Assembly: GCA_964460435.1 (NCBI GenBank)
Contig: CAYWRH010000001.1
Span: 40,677-104,676, forward strand
Source: JAAZBV01 sp964460435
Lineage (GTDB): Bacteria > Desulfobacterota > DSM-4660 > Desulfatiglandales > HGW-15
Length of the DNA stretch: 64,000 nucleotides
Direction of reading: 5' to 3'
Part shown: positions 54,680 to 63,153 of the stretch, one piece after another
Layout of the letters: the number at the start of each line of letters is the position of its first letter
Numbering within the stretch: position 1 is the first letter of the stretch
Notes under the pieces: generated by a model
The model's input: only the letters and a program-made list of their open reading frames with translations
Databases searched by the model: none
Told to the model about the DNA's origin: nothing
Program-made: the position numbers and the translations under genes

Positions 54680-56377
54680 TTAATTTCCCTGACCGTGAAT
54701 ATTTACATTTTCTGCTATGTCTTTAGTTCCTTCTGAAACAGTTTCAGAAGCAGATTCTATTATATCCATATTCTTATCATAGATGGTTGTTTTTACCTCC
54801 ATCAATCCAAGAAGTGTATGAAAAAGATTATCCTGTGAATATTCCTTCGCTGCTTTTTCTTTAAGGATTTTTTTGTCTATCTTAAATCCATCACCAAACC
54901 ACATAATGGCGGGTATATGTGTCTGTGCTACAGGCGCCATAAAGTAAGGCAAACCGTGCAGGTAGAGATTGTTTTCACCAAGTGATTCTCCATGATCACT
55001 GAGATAGAACATGGCTGTCTCGAATCCCCTGTTTTGCTTTAATAAATCTATCACCTTTGACAGAAAATAATCGGTGTATAAAATGGCATTATCATATGCA
55101 TTATTGATCTCTTCACTTGTACATTTTTCAAGCTGATTGGTTTTGCAGACGGGTGTAAATCTCTCGAATGTTTCAGGATACCTCTTGTAATAGGCCGGGC
55201 CATGGTTGCCCATCTGATGAAGAACAATCAATATGTCTCCAGTTTTTTTGCTGTCAATATACTCCTGCAGGCCAACCAGCATCCCTTCATCCCTGCATTC
55301 TATATCACATACAGTATTCCTTTCAGGGGTTTGATAGTCTTCATAGGTCACCCTGTTCGCTACCCCCTTTGAGCTGGAATTATTATCCCGCCACAGGATA
55401 TTGACCCCTGCCATATCCAGGACGTCAAGTATGTTATATGTTGATTCTGCCTTTTTCTCTGTGTATTCTTCCCTGCCAAAAATCGAAAACATACATGGCA
55501 CAGAAACCGCTGTTAATGTCCCGCAGGAATGGACATCAGGAAAATTGATGATATCTTCCCTTTTAAGCAGGGGATTGGTTTCTTTATTGTATCCATTAAT
55601 GGAAAATCGATCTGCACGGGCGGCCTCCCCAACCACAAGGATTATCAATTCCCTGTCAGTATCCGCATCAGGGATCCTGGCGTCTGCGCCAATAGGCTTC
55701 ACTTTCGCTTCGCCGCTCTTAATATGATGGGCAATATATTTGCTGATCGAATATATATAGGATGGAGGGTTTGCATAGTATCTTAATTGTTTATGCTCTC
55801 TGAAAAAGGAAAAATAAAAATCACTCAAGGGTAAAAACATTGCAAGAATAATTAAAAAAGCCACTGCAAGGAGTATAATTTTAAAAAGCAGTTCTTTGAG
55901 CAATGGTTTATATCTGATTCGTATTTTGCAGATGAGTATCGAGGGTAATATTGCGGTAAGGGTGAGGTAAATAAATAGATTAATACTTAACAGATCGTAT
56001 ATCTCGCCACTATTGGTCTCAATAACGTTCCGAATCATGGATTCATCAATTAGCACATTGTAATTTTTCATGTAATAACTGGCAATGGAAGAGGCTATCA
56101 GGATGATGATCAGGACTGGTTTTGTTGTATATTTATAACAAAAAACTGAAAGAACAATAATTATTACAGATGTTAATACAATAGATATTGAGCCTAAAAA
56201 AACTATATTACTGATTGAAGGAGGATAGATAGCTGTAATATTCCTGAAAAAGGTAAAATTATCAAACAACACCATAAACATGGCTGTAAGGATTATAAGC
56301 CAGAAAATACTCAACTCCCGTTTGTATAAAGAGGCGGTTATTCCATTGAGATATTTCTCTGAAAAACTATTCTTCAT
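54680..56377 (-). CDS. eptA: Phosphoethanolamine transferase, upstream paralogue
   Basis: A 565-residue EptA-like enzyme. Five helices up to about residue 190 are followed by a catalytic domain with VVGEAARADRFSINGYNKET, catalytic Thr in HSCGTLTAVSVPCMFSIFGR, HQMGNHGPAYYKRYPETFER and YLSDHGESLGENNLYLHGLP. It overlaps the metallophosphoesterase gene by 11 bases. It has about 15 more residues at the C-terminus than its paralogue. Two near-identical layouts side by side indicate gene duplication with possible specialisation (lipid A versus core, or different phosphate positions). Confidence 0.9.
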   Translation of the reverse strand: MKNSFSEKYLNGITASLYKRELSIFWLIILTAMFMVLFDNFTFFRNITAIYPPSISNIVFLGSISIVLTSVIIIVLSVFCYKYTTKPVLIIILIASSIASYYMKNYNVLIDESMIRNVIETNSGEIYDLLSINLFIYLTLTAILPSILICKIRIRYKPLLKELLFKIILLAVAFLIILAMFLPLSDFYFSFFREHKQLRYYANPPSYIYSISKYIAHHIKSGEAKVKPIGADARIPDADTDRELIILVVGEAARADRFSINGYNKETNPLLKREDIINFPDVHSCGTLTAVSVPCMFSIFGREEYTEKKAESTYNILDVLDMAGVNILWRDNNSSSKGVANRVTYEDYQTPERNTVCDIECRDEGMLVGLQEYIDSKKTGDILIVLHQMGNHGPAYYKRYPETFERFTPVCKTNQLEKCTSEEINNAYDNAILYTDYFLSKVIDLLKQNRGFETAMFYLSDHGESLGENNLYLHGLPYFMAPVAQTHIPAIMWFGDGFKIDKKILKEKAAKEYSQDNLFHTLLGLMEVKTTIYDKNMDIIESASETVSEGTKDIAENVNIHGQGN

Positions 56378-57386
56378 TTATTTTGCCAGTCCTTTGTTTG
56401 CGGATTATGTAAAACACACATACAAACAGGGCAAAGGCTATTATAGATAGTTCCAGCCAGTGGACACTGATCATATTATCAAGTAAATAAAAGGCCCTGT
56501 TATTGACCCTGTTCATATGAAGAAATCCTTTTAAAATCTCATTATTGGCCTCAACCTTTACAGAATTGTTTTCCACATGCACTTTCAGAAAAAGAGGAAT
56601 ATCAGCCTTCCTGCCGTTATATTGCATCTCTCCTGTATCTCCTATAATGGTATAAGGAATCCCTTTAAGAGTTCCATCGTAGTAACCATTAATGTCTGAT
56701 GCAAAGAGATGCGTCACCTGACATTTCAGAAAAAGATCCATTAGCTTTGATGACAACTCTTCCGGCATAGATTGGCTATTTATTCTCTCTGGATCATAAA
56801 GAGGCCGATGCATGAATATTATCCTGTTATCATATTTAGCAGCTCCCTCAAGCTCATTTTTGATCCATTGCATCTGCTCCTGATCAACTCCGCCCATTTT
56901 CACATTATCTATGATAATCAAAAAGCTCTTGCCAACCTGGAATGAATAATACAGGGGGCCGAATATGCTCTGATATAATTCTCTTCCACTCTTATACTCA
57001 TTATCTCCCATGACAGTAAGAAGCGGTATCCCGAGATTATTGTCTATCTGTTTAATCAGGTGGTGGTAGTGGCCTCTTCCCCCTTTTAGGACTGCATCAC
57101 CGAGATCAACAGCAAATGCAATATCAGGGTCATGATCAACCTGCTTGAGCATGCCTTCAAAAACATGCCTCCCAAACCTGTTCCCGCCAAATATGGCAAA
57201 GGAAAAATGGGAAGGGTCTTTAACCTCTATTTTTGAAAGATTTGAAGATATCCATTTCCTGTCAGGAAAAGGCAAAATGTGGTGGTATATTTTTAAAGAG
57301 AAAAAACAGATTATGCAGAGAGATATTAATAAAGATAACTTTAAATTATTCGTAACAATTTTTAGAAATTTACAAGTTATAGCCAT
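56367..57386 (-). CDS. Membrane-anchored metallophosphoesterase-like protein
   Basis: A 339-residue protein with one N-terminal helix (about 18-36) and one near the C-terminus (about 308-328), so the middle domain faces the periplasm or cytoplasm between two anchors. The calcineurin-type core is visible but altered: the first motif (normally D-x-H) reads FAIFGGNRFG, then AVDLGDAVLKGG, then VMGDNEYKSG instead of GNHE, then IIFMHRPLYDP. Several metal ligands are therefore missing and activity may be lost or changed. First gene of the operon with two phosphoethanolamine transferases. A conserved regulatory element lies 50 bases upstream. Confidence 0.75.
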   Translation of the reverse strand: MAITCKFLKIVTNNLKLSLLISLCIICFFSLKIYHHILPFPDRKWISSNLSKIEVKDPSHFSFAIFGGNRFGRHVFEGMLKQVDHDPDIAFAVDLGDAVLKGGRGHYHHLIKQIDNNLGIPLLTVMGDNEYKSGRELYQSIFGPLYYSFQVGKSFLIIIDNVKMGGVDQEQMQWIKNELEGAAKYDNRIIFMHRPLYDPERINSQSMPEELSSKLMDLFLKCQVTHLFASDINGYYDGTLKGIPYTIIGDTGEMQYNGRKADIPLFLKVHVENNSVKVEANNEILKGFLHMNRVNNRAFYLLDNMISVHWLELSIIAFALFVCVFYIIRKQRTGKINEE

Positions 57387-57426
57387 ATCCTAGTATTACT
57401 ATTTTATTAAATGAATCCTGTTAATG

Positions 57427-57480
57427 ATTTTATAAAAAAAACCTAACCAGAAGATGACCTGAAGATTATTATTTGGTAAT
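57427..57480 (-). promoter_or_regulatory. Putative OmpR-family regulator site and -10 box, copy 1
   Basis: A 44-base element (57480-57437) identical at 39 of 44 positions to one at 62304-62261. On the minus strand it contains GGTCAT and GGTTAG with starts 11 bases apart (57459 and 57448) and a -10-like TAAAAT (57432-57427) nine bases after GGTTAGG. Direct repeats at 11-base pitch are the hallmark of OmpR/PhoB-family sites that replace a -35 box. It precedes the metallophosphoesterase-eptA operon. Confidence 0.65.
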
Positions 57481-57560
57481 GTTAAAGGAGTAACAAATAT
57501 AGAGCTCTTAAAAGATGCCCTGCAGCGGGTAGATGCTTGAATAGCTGACAGCGTGCTGAT

Positions 57561-59261
57561 TTAAAAACCAATCTTTGACTCCACCAGCCACTGAACATTT
57601 TTTATGTCCGGTTCAGCATCAAGAGGAAACGCCAGATCAATGTGGATCATGCGACCGACACCTGAACGGGAATTGCCTATCCTTAGGCCTATCCCGATAT
57701 CCTTGAGCAGGCCCAGATTTTTATCTCCAACCGGGTTGTTGCCCCAGGTACGGCCTGCATCGAAAAACACTGCACCGCCGATACGGAATAAACGGAAGGG
57801 GTACCAGTCTGTAAATACCCGCTCTTCAAGGGTTAATAATGCAGATGCATTTCCACCCTGGTAATGGGCGGGGTACCCCCTAAGACCTGTATCACCCCCA
57901 AGCAATAACTGATTATCAAGGTCAAGCTTTTTGCCGACTGTGCCTTTTAAACCTGCATAAAACATGCTGTGGGGTGATTGCCGCCAGTGGTAATTGGAAT
58001 AGGCTGAAACCCTGATGTCCTCACTATTCCCGGACATAAGACGTCCGCCAAGCTGCCACCCGAACAGCAAGGTCTTGGATTCGCCTAACAGAAGCCCCTT
58101 GCTCAGGGCGCTGTTAAAATGGAGCCCGCTATCTGAAGAGCTTACTGCTTTATTTGAATAACCGGCTTTTATCATGAAATTAACGCCTAAATGGAGATCC
58201 TCGGTTTCATGAATCCGGTTAAAGTTGCTGACAGTCATATAATCATCTTCTATTATCTCCAGATTAAGATATGGGAACAGATATTCACGGTCTTTCGGTA
58301 ATACAGCCTCAGACAATGTATCAGGGGTTGCGCTAAATCGGTGATCTTCATATGCAATTCCGGTTGAAAAACGCCTGGTCCATCCGCCAATGAGCCCCTT
58401 TGACCACCCGATGTCCATCTCATAGTTTTTTAGCTTATGGTCAAACTCTGATATAGTCTCTCCCCGGTCATAAAGGGAATCTATCCTCTGTGCAGACATC
58501 AGGGAGCCGCCAATAGATTCGCGGCTATCAAGGGCGAAAAAGGGTTTGCCAACACGAATGAAACGCTCAAAACCATCACTGTTGTCCGCAAATGTAATAG
58601 CTGCTTCATACAGGCTCCCGCCAAGATGCCTGTTCGCAAGGTTTAACATCTTAATATCACGATCATCTGTAGATTTATAATTGAGAGCGATCGCAGTGCC
58701 TGTGCCCAGAAGATTATCTTCTTCAATCCCGAGCCCGCTGCTGTTTTTACCGCCTTTTCTTCCGAATGAAGTGCCTACACCCAGTGTCCATACATCCCTT
58801 GTTTTTACCTTCAAATCAACTACGCCATCCTTGAAACGAACAGGTTCTATAGTGGCATCTCCAATATATGTATTGCTGCGAAGGATACGGGCGCTCTCCT
58901 CAGCATCGCGCACTGAGTAGCTATCACCCTCCCTGAACAGCAGTTGCCTCCGTATAACCTTTGGCCGTGTTCTGATATGCAGGAAATTGGCTGCCCTGTA
59001 TAGCCACCTGTCCTCCAGTGGATTATCAGTATCAAAGACATTCTGGTTATCGATGATAATATTCCCTATTACAGCATTTTGCGCCTCAATATTTTGAGGG
59101 ATTAAGGATTCTGACACAGGAGCGCTTGAGGGCTGATTTGGATTATCTTCTCCCCTGGTGTTAGAGATGAACAGGAAAAAAAGGGTTGAAAACGCCACGA
59201 TCCTTGTGTTCCCGGACACAGGCCCTGATAAAAATCTGTAACTTTTACTCAAGATGCCCAT
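57561..59261 (-). CDS. Omp85-family outer-membrane barrel (BamA/TamA-like)
   Basis: A 566-residue exported protein. The N-terminal part has one or two POTRA-like units (IIDNQNVFDTDNPLEDRWLY, IRRQLLFREGDSYSVRDAEE), then a 16-strand barrel. The characteristic Omp85 lid motif is GGDTGLRGYPAHYQGGNASA, followed by RVFTDWYPFRLFRIGGAVFF and a C-terminal strand ending KIGF. It is short for BamA and nearer to small Omp85/ShlB-like proteins. It lies 35 bases after a sensor kinase gene and may be cotranscribed with the two-component system. Confidence 0.85.
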   Translation of the reverse strand: MGILSKSYRFLSGPVSGNTRIVAFSTLFFLFISNTRGEDNPNQPSSAPVSESLIPQNIEAQNAVIGNIIIDNQNVFDTDNPLEDRWLYRAANFLHIRTRPKVIRRQLLFREGDSYSVRDAEESARILRSNTYIGDATIEPVRFKDGVVDLKVKTRDVWTLGVGTSFGRKGGKNSSGLGIEEDNLLGTGTAIALNYKSTDDRDIKMLNLANRHLGGSLYEAAITFADNSDGFERFIRVGKPFFALDSRESIGGSLMSAQRIDSLYDRGETISEFDHKLKNYEMDIGWSKGLIGGWTRRFSTGIAYEDHRFSATPDTLSEAVLPKDREYLFPYLNLEIIEDDYMTVSNFNRIHETEDLHLGVNFMIKAGYSNKAVSSSDSGLHFNSALSKGLLLGESKTLLFGWQLGGRLMSGNSEDIRVSAYSNYHWRQSPHSMFYAGLKGTVGKKLDLDNQLLLGGDTGLRGYPAHYQGGNASALLTLEERVFTDWYPFRLFRIGGAVFFDAGRTWGNNPVGDKNLGLLKDIGIGLRIGNSRSGVGRMIHIDLAFPLDAEPDIKNVQWLVESKIGF

Positions 59262-59296
59262 TAAATCTCCTTATCTTAAAATAACAAGATATTTAA

Positions 59297-60718
59297 TTAT
59301 GGCAATTCAGTACACATTTCGTTAAGCCTGGGAAGGGTGAAGGTGAATACGCTGCCCCTTCCCGGTTCGCTTGATACGGATATTTCGCCGTGATGTGCCT
59401 GAATAATAGCCTTGGCAAGGCTAAGGCCAAGCCCCACACCCTGAAGTGACCTGCTGCTGTCACATCTGAAGAACCTGTTAAATATCTTCGGGATATCTTC
59501 CGCAGCTATTCCGATACCGGTGTCTTCAACCGAGACTGTCACCCTCTCATGATCCTGTGCAATGGTAAATGTTACAACCCCCCTTTCGGGTGTGTACTTA
59601 AGCGCATTATCCAGAAGGTTTGCCACTACCCTCTGTATTTTTTCTTTGTCTGCCCTCACTATGGCCCTTTCAGTCTTCTGAATGACTGATATGCCCTTAT
59701 CTTCTGCAACCGGCTGAAAAAGCTCACATGCCTCGCTGATAAGCTGAGAGAGATCAACATCACTGATATCCGGTTTTAAAACGCCAGCCTCTGCCTGGGA
59801 GATATAGAGCATTGTATTGATCATTGTAAGCAGGCTGTCACATTCCTCTATTATGCTGCCCGCCATTGCCTCATATTCCTTGTCAGACCCATCGCTCATA
59901 AGGGTTGTTTCGGCAATCCCCCTTATCCTTGTTACAGGGCTCCTCAAGTCATGGGCAATATTGTCATTTGTCTCCTTTATATCAGTTATAAGGGTATGGA
60001 GTTTTTCAAGCATCATATTGAATGTGGTGGCAAGCCTGTCCAGCTCTTCGCCGTGACCTGTTATCCTGACCCTCTTATCAAAAAGGCCGTCTGTTATCTG
60101 GATGGCCGTTTCGGTCACCTCTTCCACACCGGTGAGGGCCCTCCTCGCCATAAACCACCCTACCACAGTTGAAAGGATGAACATGATCCCCATTATGACC
60201 ATGAATATCTGTCTGAAAAGAGCCAGAAACCTGTATGTCTCTTCTGTGGTAACCATTATCTGCAGGATATACTCCTTGCCCAGCCGGCTGTATAAAGCCC
60301 TTGCCTCATAGTCGCTTCCCGGGATGGCTATGGTCTCAAAAAAGAAATCATTCCCGTTAACAATAGTGTTTATCGCCTTTCTGCCCGGGCCTATTTTCCA
60401 GCGGGAATCATCAGTCTTAACGATGGTCTCACCATCCCTGTTCATAAGCCTGTAAAAGATCTTTTGCACCCCTTCTGATTCAGCCTCAAGCTGCATTGCG
60501 GAACTTACATGGTGAATGGTCTTTCTTTCCAGCAGCAAAGAGATCTCTTTTGCCTCGCCCAAAAGATTCTGGTCAAGCTCCTTATTCAGGCTGGATGATA
60601 GAAGAAGGTTAAAAAGGAAAAAACCCATGAGTATCAGGATAAAGAATATGGCCGAATACCATAGTGTGAGCCTGAATGAGAGGGTATTAAAAAACCTGTA
60701 CCTATTCCCTGATTGCAT
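59297..60718 (-). CDS. Sensor histidine kinase (CusS/PmrB-like)
   Basis: A 473-residue membrane kinase. Two helices (about 15-38 and 160-185) flank a periplasmic sensor region rich in charged residues. A HAMP linker (RALTGVEEVTETAIQITDGL) leads to HisKA with His in NIAHDLRSPVTRIRGIAET and ATPase motifs NLLDNALKYTPERG, DTGIGIAAEDIPKIFNRFFR and GVGLGLSLAKAIIQAHHG. Its start overlaps the regulator gene by 17 bases. The signal is unknown; heavy metals or membrane stress are typical for relatives. Confidence 0.9.
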   Translation of the reverse strand: MQSGNRYRFFNTLSFRLTLWYSAIFFILILMGFFLFNLLLSSSLNKELDQNLLGEAKEISLLLERKTIHHVSSAMQLEAESEGVQKIFYRLMNRDGETIVKTDDSRWKIGPGRKAINTIVNGNDFFFETIAIPGSDYEARALYSRLGKEYILQIMVTTEETYRFLALFRQIFMVIMGIMFILSTVVGWFMARRALTGVEEVTETAIQITDGLFDKRVRITGHGEELDRLATTFNMMLEKLHTLITDIKETNDNIAHDLRSPVTRIRGIAETTLMSDGSDKEYEAMAGSIIEECDSLLTMINTMLYISQAEAGVLKPDISDVDLSQLISEACELFQPVAEDKGISVIQKTERAIVRADKEKIQRVVANLLDNALKYTPERGVVTFTIAQDHERVTVSVEDTGIGIAAEDIPKIFNRFFRCDSSRSLQGVGLGLSLAKAIIQAHHGEISVSSEPGRGSVFTFTLPRLNEMCTELP

Positions 60719-61373
60719 AGCCGACCCCGCGGATGGTATGGATCAGTTTTTTGTCAAATGCCCTGTCTATCTTATCCCTCAGCCTGCACATTCTTGCCTC
60801 AACAACATTTGTCTGGGGGTCAAAATTGTAATCCCATACATGTTCCATGATCATGGTCTTTGATACAATCTTGCCCTTATTGCGGAGCAAATATACCAGA
60901 AGGAGATATTCCCTTGGCTGCAGATCAATCTTTTCATTATTTCTTGTTACTTCATGGGTAAGGAGGTTGACCTTAAGGTCTGCGACCTCCAGAAGACTTG
61001 TGTCTGACAGATTGCTGCCCCTTCTGATAAGTGCATGAATGCGGGCAAGCAGTTCTGAAAAGGCAAAGGGTTTGGTCAGATAGTCATCACTTCCTGTCTG
61101 GAGCCCCTTAACCCGGTCTTCTACTGACTGTTTTGCGCTGAGGATAAGCACAGGTGTCTTGATGTTATTTGACCGTAATTGATCAATAAGGCTAAGGCCA
61201 TCCAGCTTTGGGAGCATTATGTCTATGATCGCAGCATCATATGATTCACTTGATGCAAGATCAAGACCTGCCTCACCGTCTGAGGCATGGTCAACAACAA
61301 AACCGGCTTCCTTAAGCCCTTTTACAATAAAAGAGGCGATCTTTATGTCATCTTCAACCAGAAGTATCCGCAT
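60702..61373 (-). CDS. OmpR-family response regulator
   Basis: A 223-residue regulator. I start it at ATG 61373 (MRILLVEDDIKIASFIVKGL) because the length then matches CusR/PmrA relatives; a start at 61421 adds a stretch unlike the family. Receiver: acidic pair EDD, phospho-acceptor Asp in YDAAIIDIMLPKLDG, Lys in TGSDDYLTKPFAFSELLARI. The C-terminal winged helix (LQPREYLLLVYLLRNKGKIV to TNVVEARMCRLRDKIDRAFD) binds DNA, normally as dimers on repeats 11 bases apart. It is a plausible regulator of the two 44-base elements found nearby. Confidence 0.92.
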   Translation of the reverse strand: MRILLVEDDIKIASFIVKGLKEAGFVVDHASDGEAGLDLASSESYDAAIIDIMLPKLDGLSLIDQLRSNNIKTPVLILSAKQSVEDRVKGLQTGSDDYLTKPFAFSELLARIHALIRRGSNLSDTSLLEVADLKVNLLTHEVTRNNEKIDLQPREYLLLVYLLRNKGKIVSKTMIMEHVWDYNFDPQTNVVEARMCRLRDKIDRAFDKKLIHTIRGVGYAIRE

Positions 61374-61467
61374 TAACGTTAACCTGATTATATTGGTAAA
61401 ATTCTTAACAACCTGTAGCACCCTAAATTAAGTCGGTTAATATTTTAATGTTGACTGTAATTTTTTA

Positions 61468-61495
61468 CTCCGTGATCTCCGTGTACTCTGTGGTG
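61468..61495 (+). repeat. Dispersed 28-base repeat, copy 1
   Basis: A 28-base stretch beginning CTCCGTGATCTCCGTG, matching the reverse complement of 62313-62340 at 25 of 28 positions. The pair flanks the O-methyltransferase gene in opposite orientation. Confidence 0.7.
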
Positions 61496-61502
61496 AAATT
61501 TT

Positions 61503-62195
61503 TTACCGCTTTTTCAATGTTACACCAACTCCTCCAAGCTGTATATTCTGTATTATGGTTTCAAGATCAGGGCTTTTTGTAAGCCTGTCAATATAATCCT
61601 GATCCATGGAATTCCAGTTGTGGGATATGATAAGCCCGCCAGGACGGACAAGCGGAAGGAGCTTGTTCAGGTAATCAAGGTATCCCTCCTTGTCTGCATC
61701 AAGAAAAAGTATATCTATGGTTTCTTTAACCTTTGCCACCTCGTTATGGGCGTCACCCTCAATAATGGTAACAAGTTTATCAACGCCAGCCTTTTTAAAA
61801 TTTTCAGAAGCAAGTCTGACCTTATCCGGGTCTATCTCAAAGGTTGTAAGCCTCCCACCAGTTGTGCGCAGTGCCATTAATAACCAGAGGCTGGAATAAC
61901 CGTTTGATGTGCCGATCTCCACCACATGCTTTGCCCCTATTGTTTCGGCAAGTATCCGCAAAAGCCTTCCGTCATCCATAGGGACATTCAGCATCCCTCT
62001 CTGATTTCCGGCGATCTCGGAGAGCACATCAATAATCTTTTTCTCCTTATCATCCTTTGGCACGGGTAATGTTTCACTGGATACAGGGCCTCTCCCGCGG
62101 CCATACCAGCCCCTCTGCTGCCCTTCAGTAACTACAGGGATGCATAGAGAGATGAAAATAAAAATGGTTGCCGGAACTGTAAATATCTTTTTCAT
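61503..62195 (-). CDS. Exported SAM-dependent O-methyltransferase-like protein
   Basis: A 230-residue protein. The class I O-methyltransferase fold is clear: motif I VVEIGTSNGYSSLWLLMALR, acidic loop FEIDPDKVRLASENFKKAGV, GDAHNEVAKVKETIDILFLD with metal-binding DADKEG and PGGLIISHNW. Oddly, the N-terminus is a signal peptide (MKKIFTVPATIFIFISLCIP, then VVTEGQQ), so the protein appears exported even though S-adenosylmethionine is cytoplasmic. The start has a 44-base conserved regulatory element 65 bases upstream. Flanked by inverted dispersed repeats. Confidence 0.85.
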   Translation of the reverse strand: MKKIFTVPATIFIFISLCIPVVTEGQQRGWYGRGRGPVSSETLPVPKDDKEKKIIDVLSEIAGNQRGMLNVPMDDGRLLRILAETIGAKHVVEIGTSNGYSSLWLLMALRTTGGRLTTFEIDPDKVRLASENFKKAGVDKLVTIIEGDAHNEVAKVKETIDILFLDADKEGYLDYLNKLLPLVRPGGLIISHNWNSMDQDYIDRLTKSPDLETIIQNIQLGGVGVTLKKR

Positions 62196-62250
62196 GATCT
62201 CCTCCTTGTTTAAGGCGTGGAATTATTAAGGGCAAATTACCAATAGTACC

Positions 62251-62304
62251 TTTATACCGGAAAAACCTAACCAAAATATGACCGGAAGATTACCATTTGG
62301 TAAT
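62251..62304 (-). promoter_or_regulatory. Putative OmpR-family regulator site and -10 box, copy 2
   Basis: Second copy (62304-62261) of the 44-base element. GGTCAT (from 62283) and GGTTAG (from 62272) are again 11 bases apart, followed nine bases after GGTTAGG by TATAAA (62256-62251). Upstream of the repeats it also has the palindrome ATTACCAAATGGTAAT, preserved in part in copy 1. It precedes the O-methyltransferase gene. Confidence 0.65.
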
Positions 62305-62312
62305 ATTTTTTT

Positions 62313-62340
62313 TACCACGGAGTACACGGAGAGCACGGAG
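62313..62340 (-). repeat. Dispersed 28-base repeat, copy 2
   Basis: Inverted copy of 61468-61495 (25 of 28 positions) beginning TACCACGGAGTACACGG. It lies between the regulatory element and a broken GNAT gene. Confidence 0.7.
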
Positions 62341-62344
62341 AAAA

Positions 62345-62589
62345 TCAAGTTCCTTTGATCACAAATGCCTGTTTTGCGTTTCTGTCAAAACCGGCTGATT
62401 CATAAAACAAGAACTGATCCGCTCATCGGCCCCAAAAGCACCAAAATATTTTATATTTTTATTACCCTGTATTTCATCCCAGACCTTTGAAAGCTCATAA
62501 GGCTCAGGTAAAGAGTCATTATCATGCAGGTGTTTGTATAACTCAAGGAGCTTATCAAGCTCATCATATTTTATTTCACGGATATTCAA
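62345..62589 (-). pseudogene. GNAT acetyltransferase gene with internal deletion and frameshift
   Basis: ATG 62589 opens MNIREIKYDELDKLLELYKH and reaches FGAFGADERISSCF, the N-terminal third of a GNAT N-acetyltransferase. Near 62410 homology jumps: in another frame the bases read LFYESAGFDRNAKQAFVIKG then T and a stop at 62345, which is the normal GNAT C-terminus. The middle, including the acetyl-CoA-binding loop, is missing, so this is an inactive remnant made by an internal deletion plus frameshift. Its start overlaps the YdjM-like gene by 14 bases. Confidence 0.8.
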
Positions 62590-63145
62590 TTTTATCCCTT
62601 TTTATTTTTAGAAACAGCAGACATAATATACGTATCAGCATGGCAATGCAAATACAAGGTAAATAGACCCAGAGTAATTCGTTTATCAGAATTTCAATGC
62701 CTCTCCAATCAAGAAATCTATTTATACTGATAGGAGAGACCTTTATGGGGGTAACCGGGAAAAAATACCTCTTTACAGTAAAAGGTGAAAGAAGGGCTAT
62801 GCCAAGACCTCCGTTAGTGAAGGCATCCAGTATTCCATGAAGGGCCGTCACAAAAGAAAAATACCCGGCATAAAAAAGCCCCTGCCTCCATGTTTTTCTC
62901 CCAGTCCGTGCGAGTATAAAACCTGTAAGAGTGCCAAGGAAACATGAGAAAAAAACGGAGTGAAAAAATCCCCTGTGCCCGAGAAAGTGTGAATAGGGGA
63001 CTCCAAGTTTAAAACATATAACATCAGCATCAGGTATAATCGGTAATAAGATTGCTAAGATCCAGAACCATTTTGGGAATGACCGGTTATATGCCGCCAT
63101 CCCTGATGCAACTCCGGTAAGGGCATGGGTTATTATTGTTGGCAT
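62576..63145 (-). CDS. YdjM-family membrane metal-dependent hydrolase
   Basis: A 189-residue membrane protein with about four helices. It starts MPTIITHALTGVASG with the metal-type His, continues ILLPIIPDADVICFKLGVPY and SHFLGHRGFFHSVFFSCFLG, and has TALHGILDAFTNGGLG. This HxD/HRGxxHS pattern is the YdjM/DUF457 signature of putative membrane-bound metal-dependent hydrolases (LexA-regulated in E. coli); the natural substrate is unknown. It follows the Amj gene by 8 bases and precedes the GNAT remnant with overlap. Confidence 0.88.
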   Translation of the reverse strand: MPTIITHALTGVASGMAAYNRSFPKWFWILAILLPIIPDADVICFKLGVPYSHFLGHRGFFHSVFFSCFLGTLTGFILARTGRKTWRQGLFYAGYFSFVTALHGILDAFTNGGLGIALLSPFTVKRYFFPVTPIKVSPISINRFLDWRGIEILINELLWVYLPCICIAMLIRILCLLFLKIKRDKIEYP

Positions 63146-63153
63146 ATGATACC

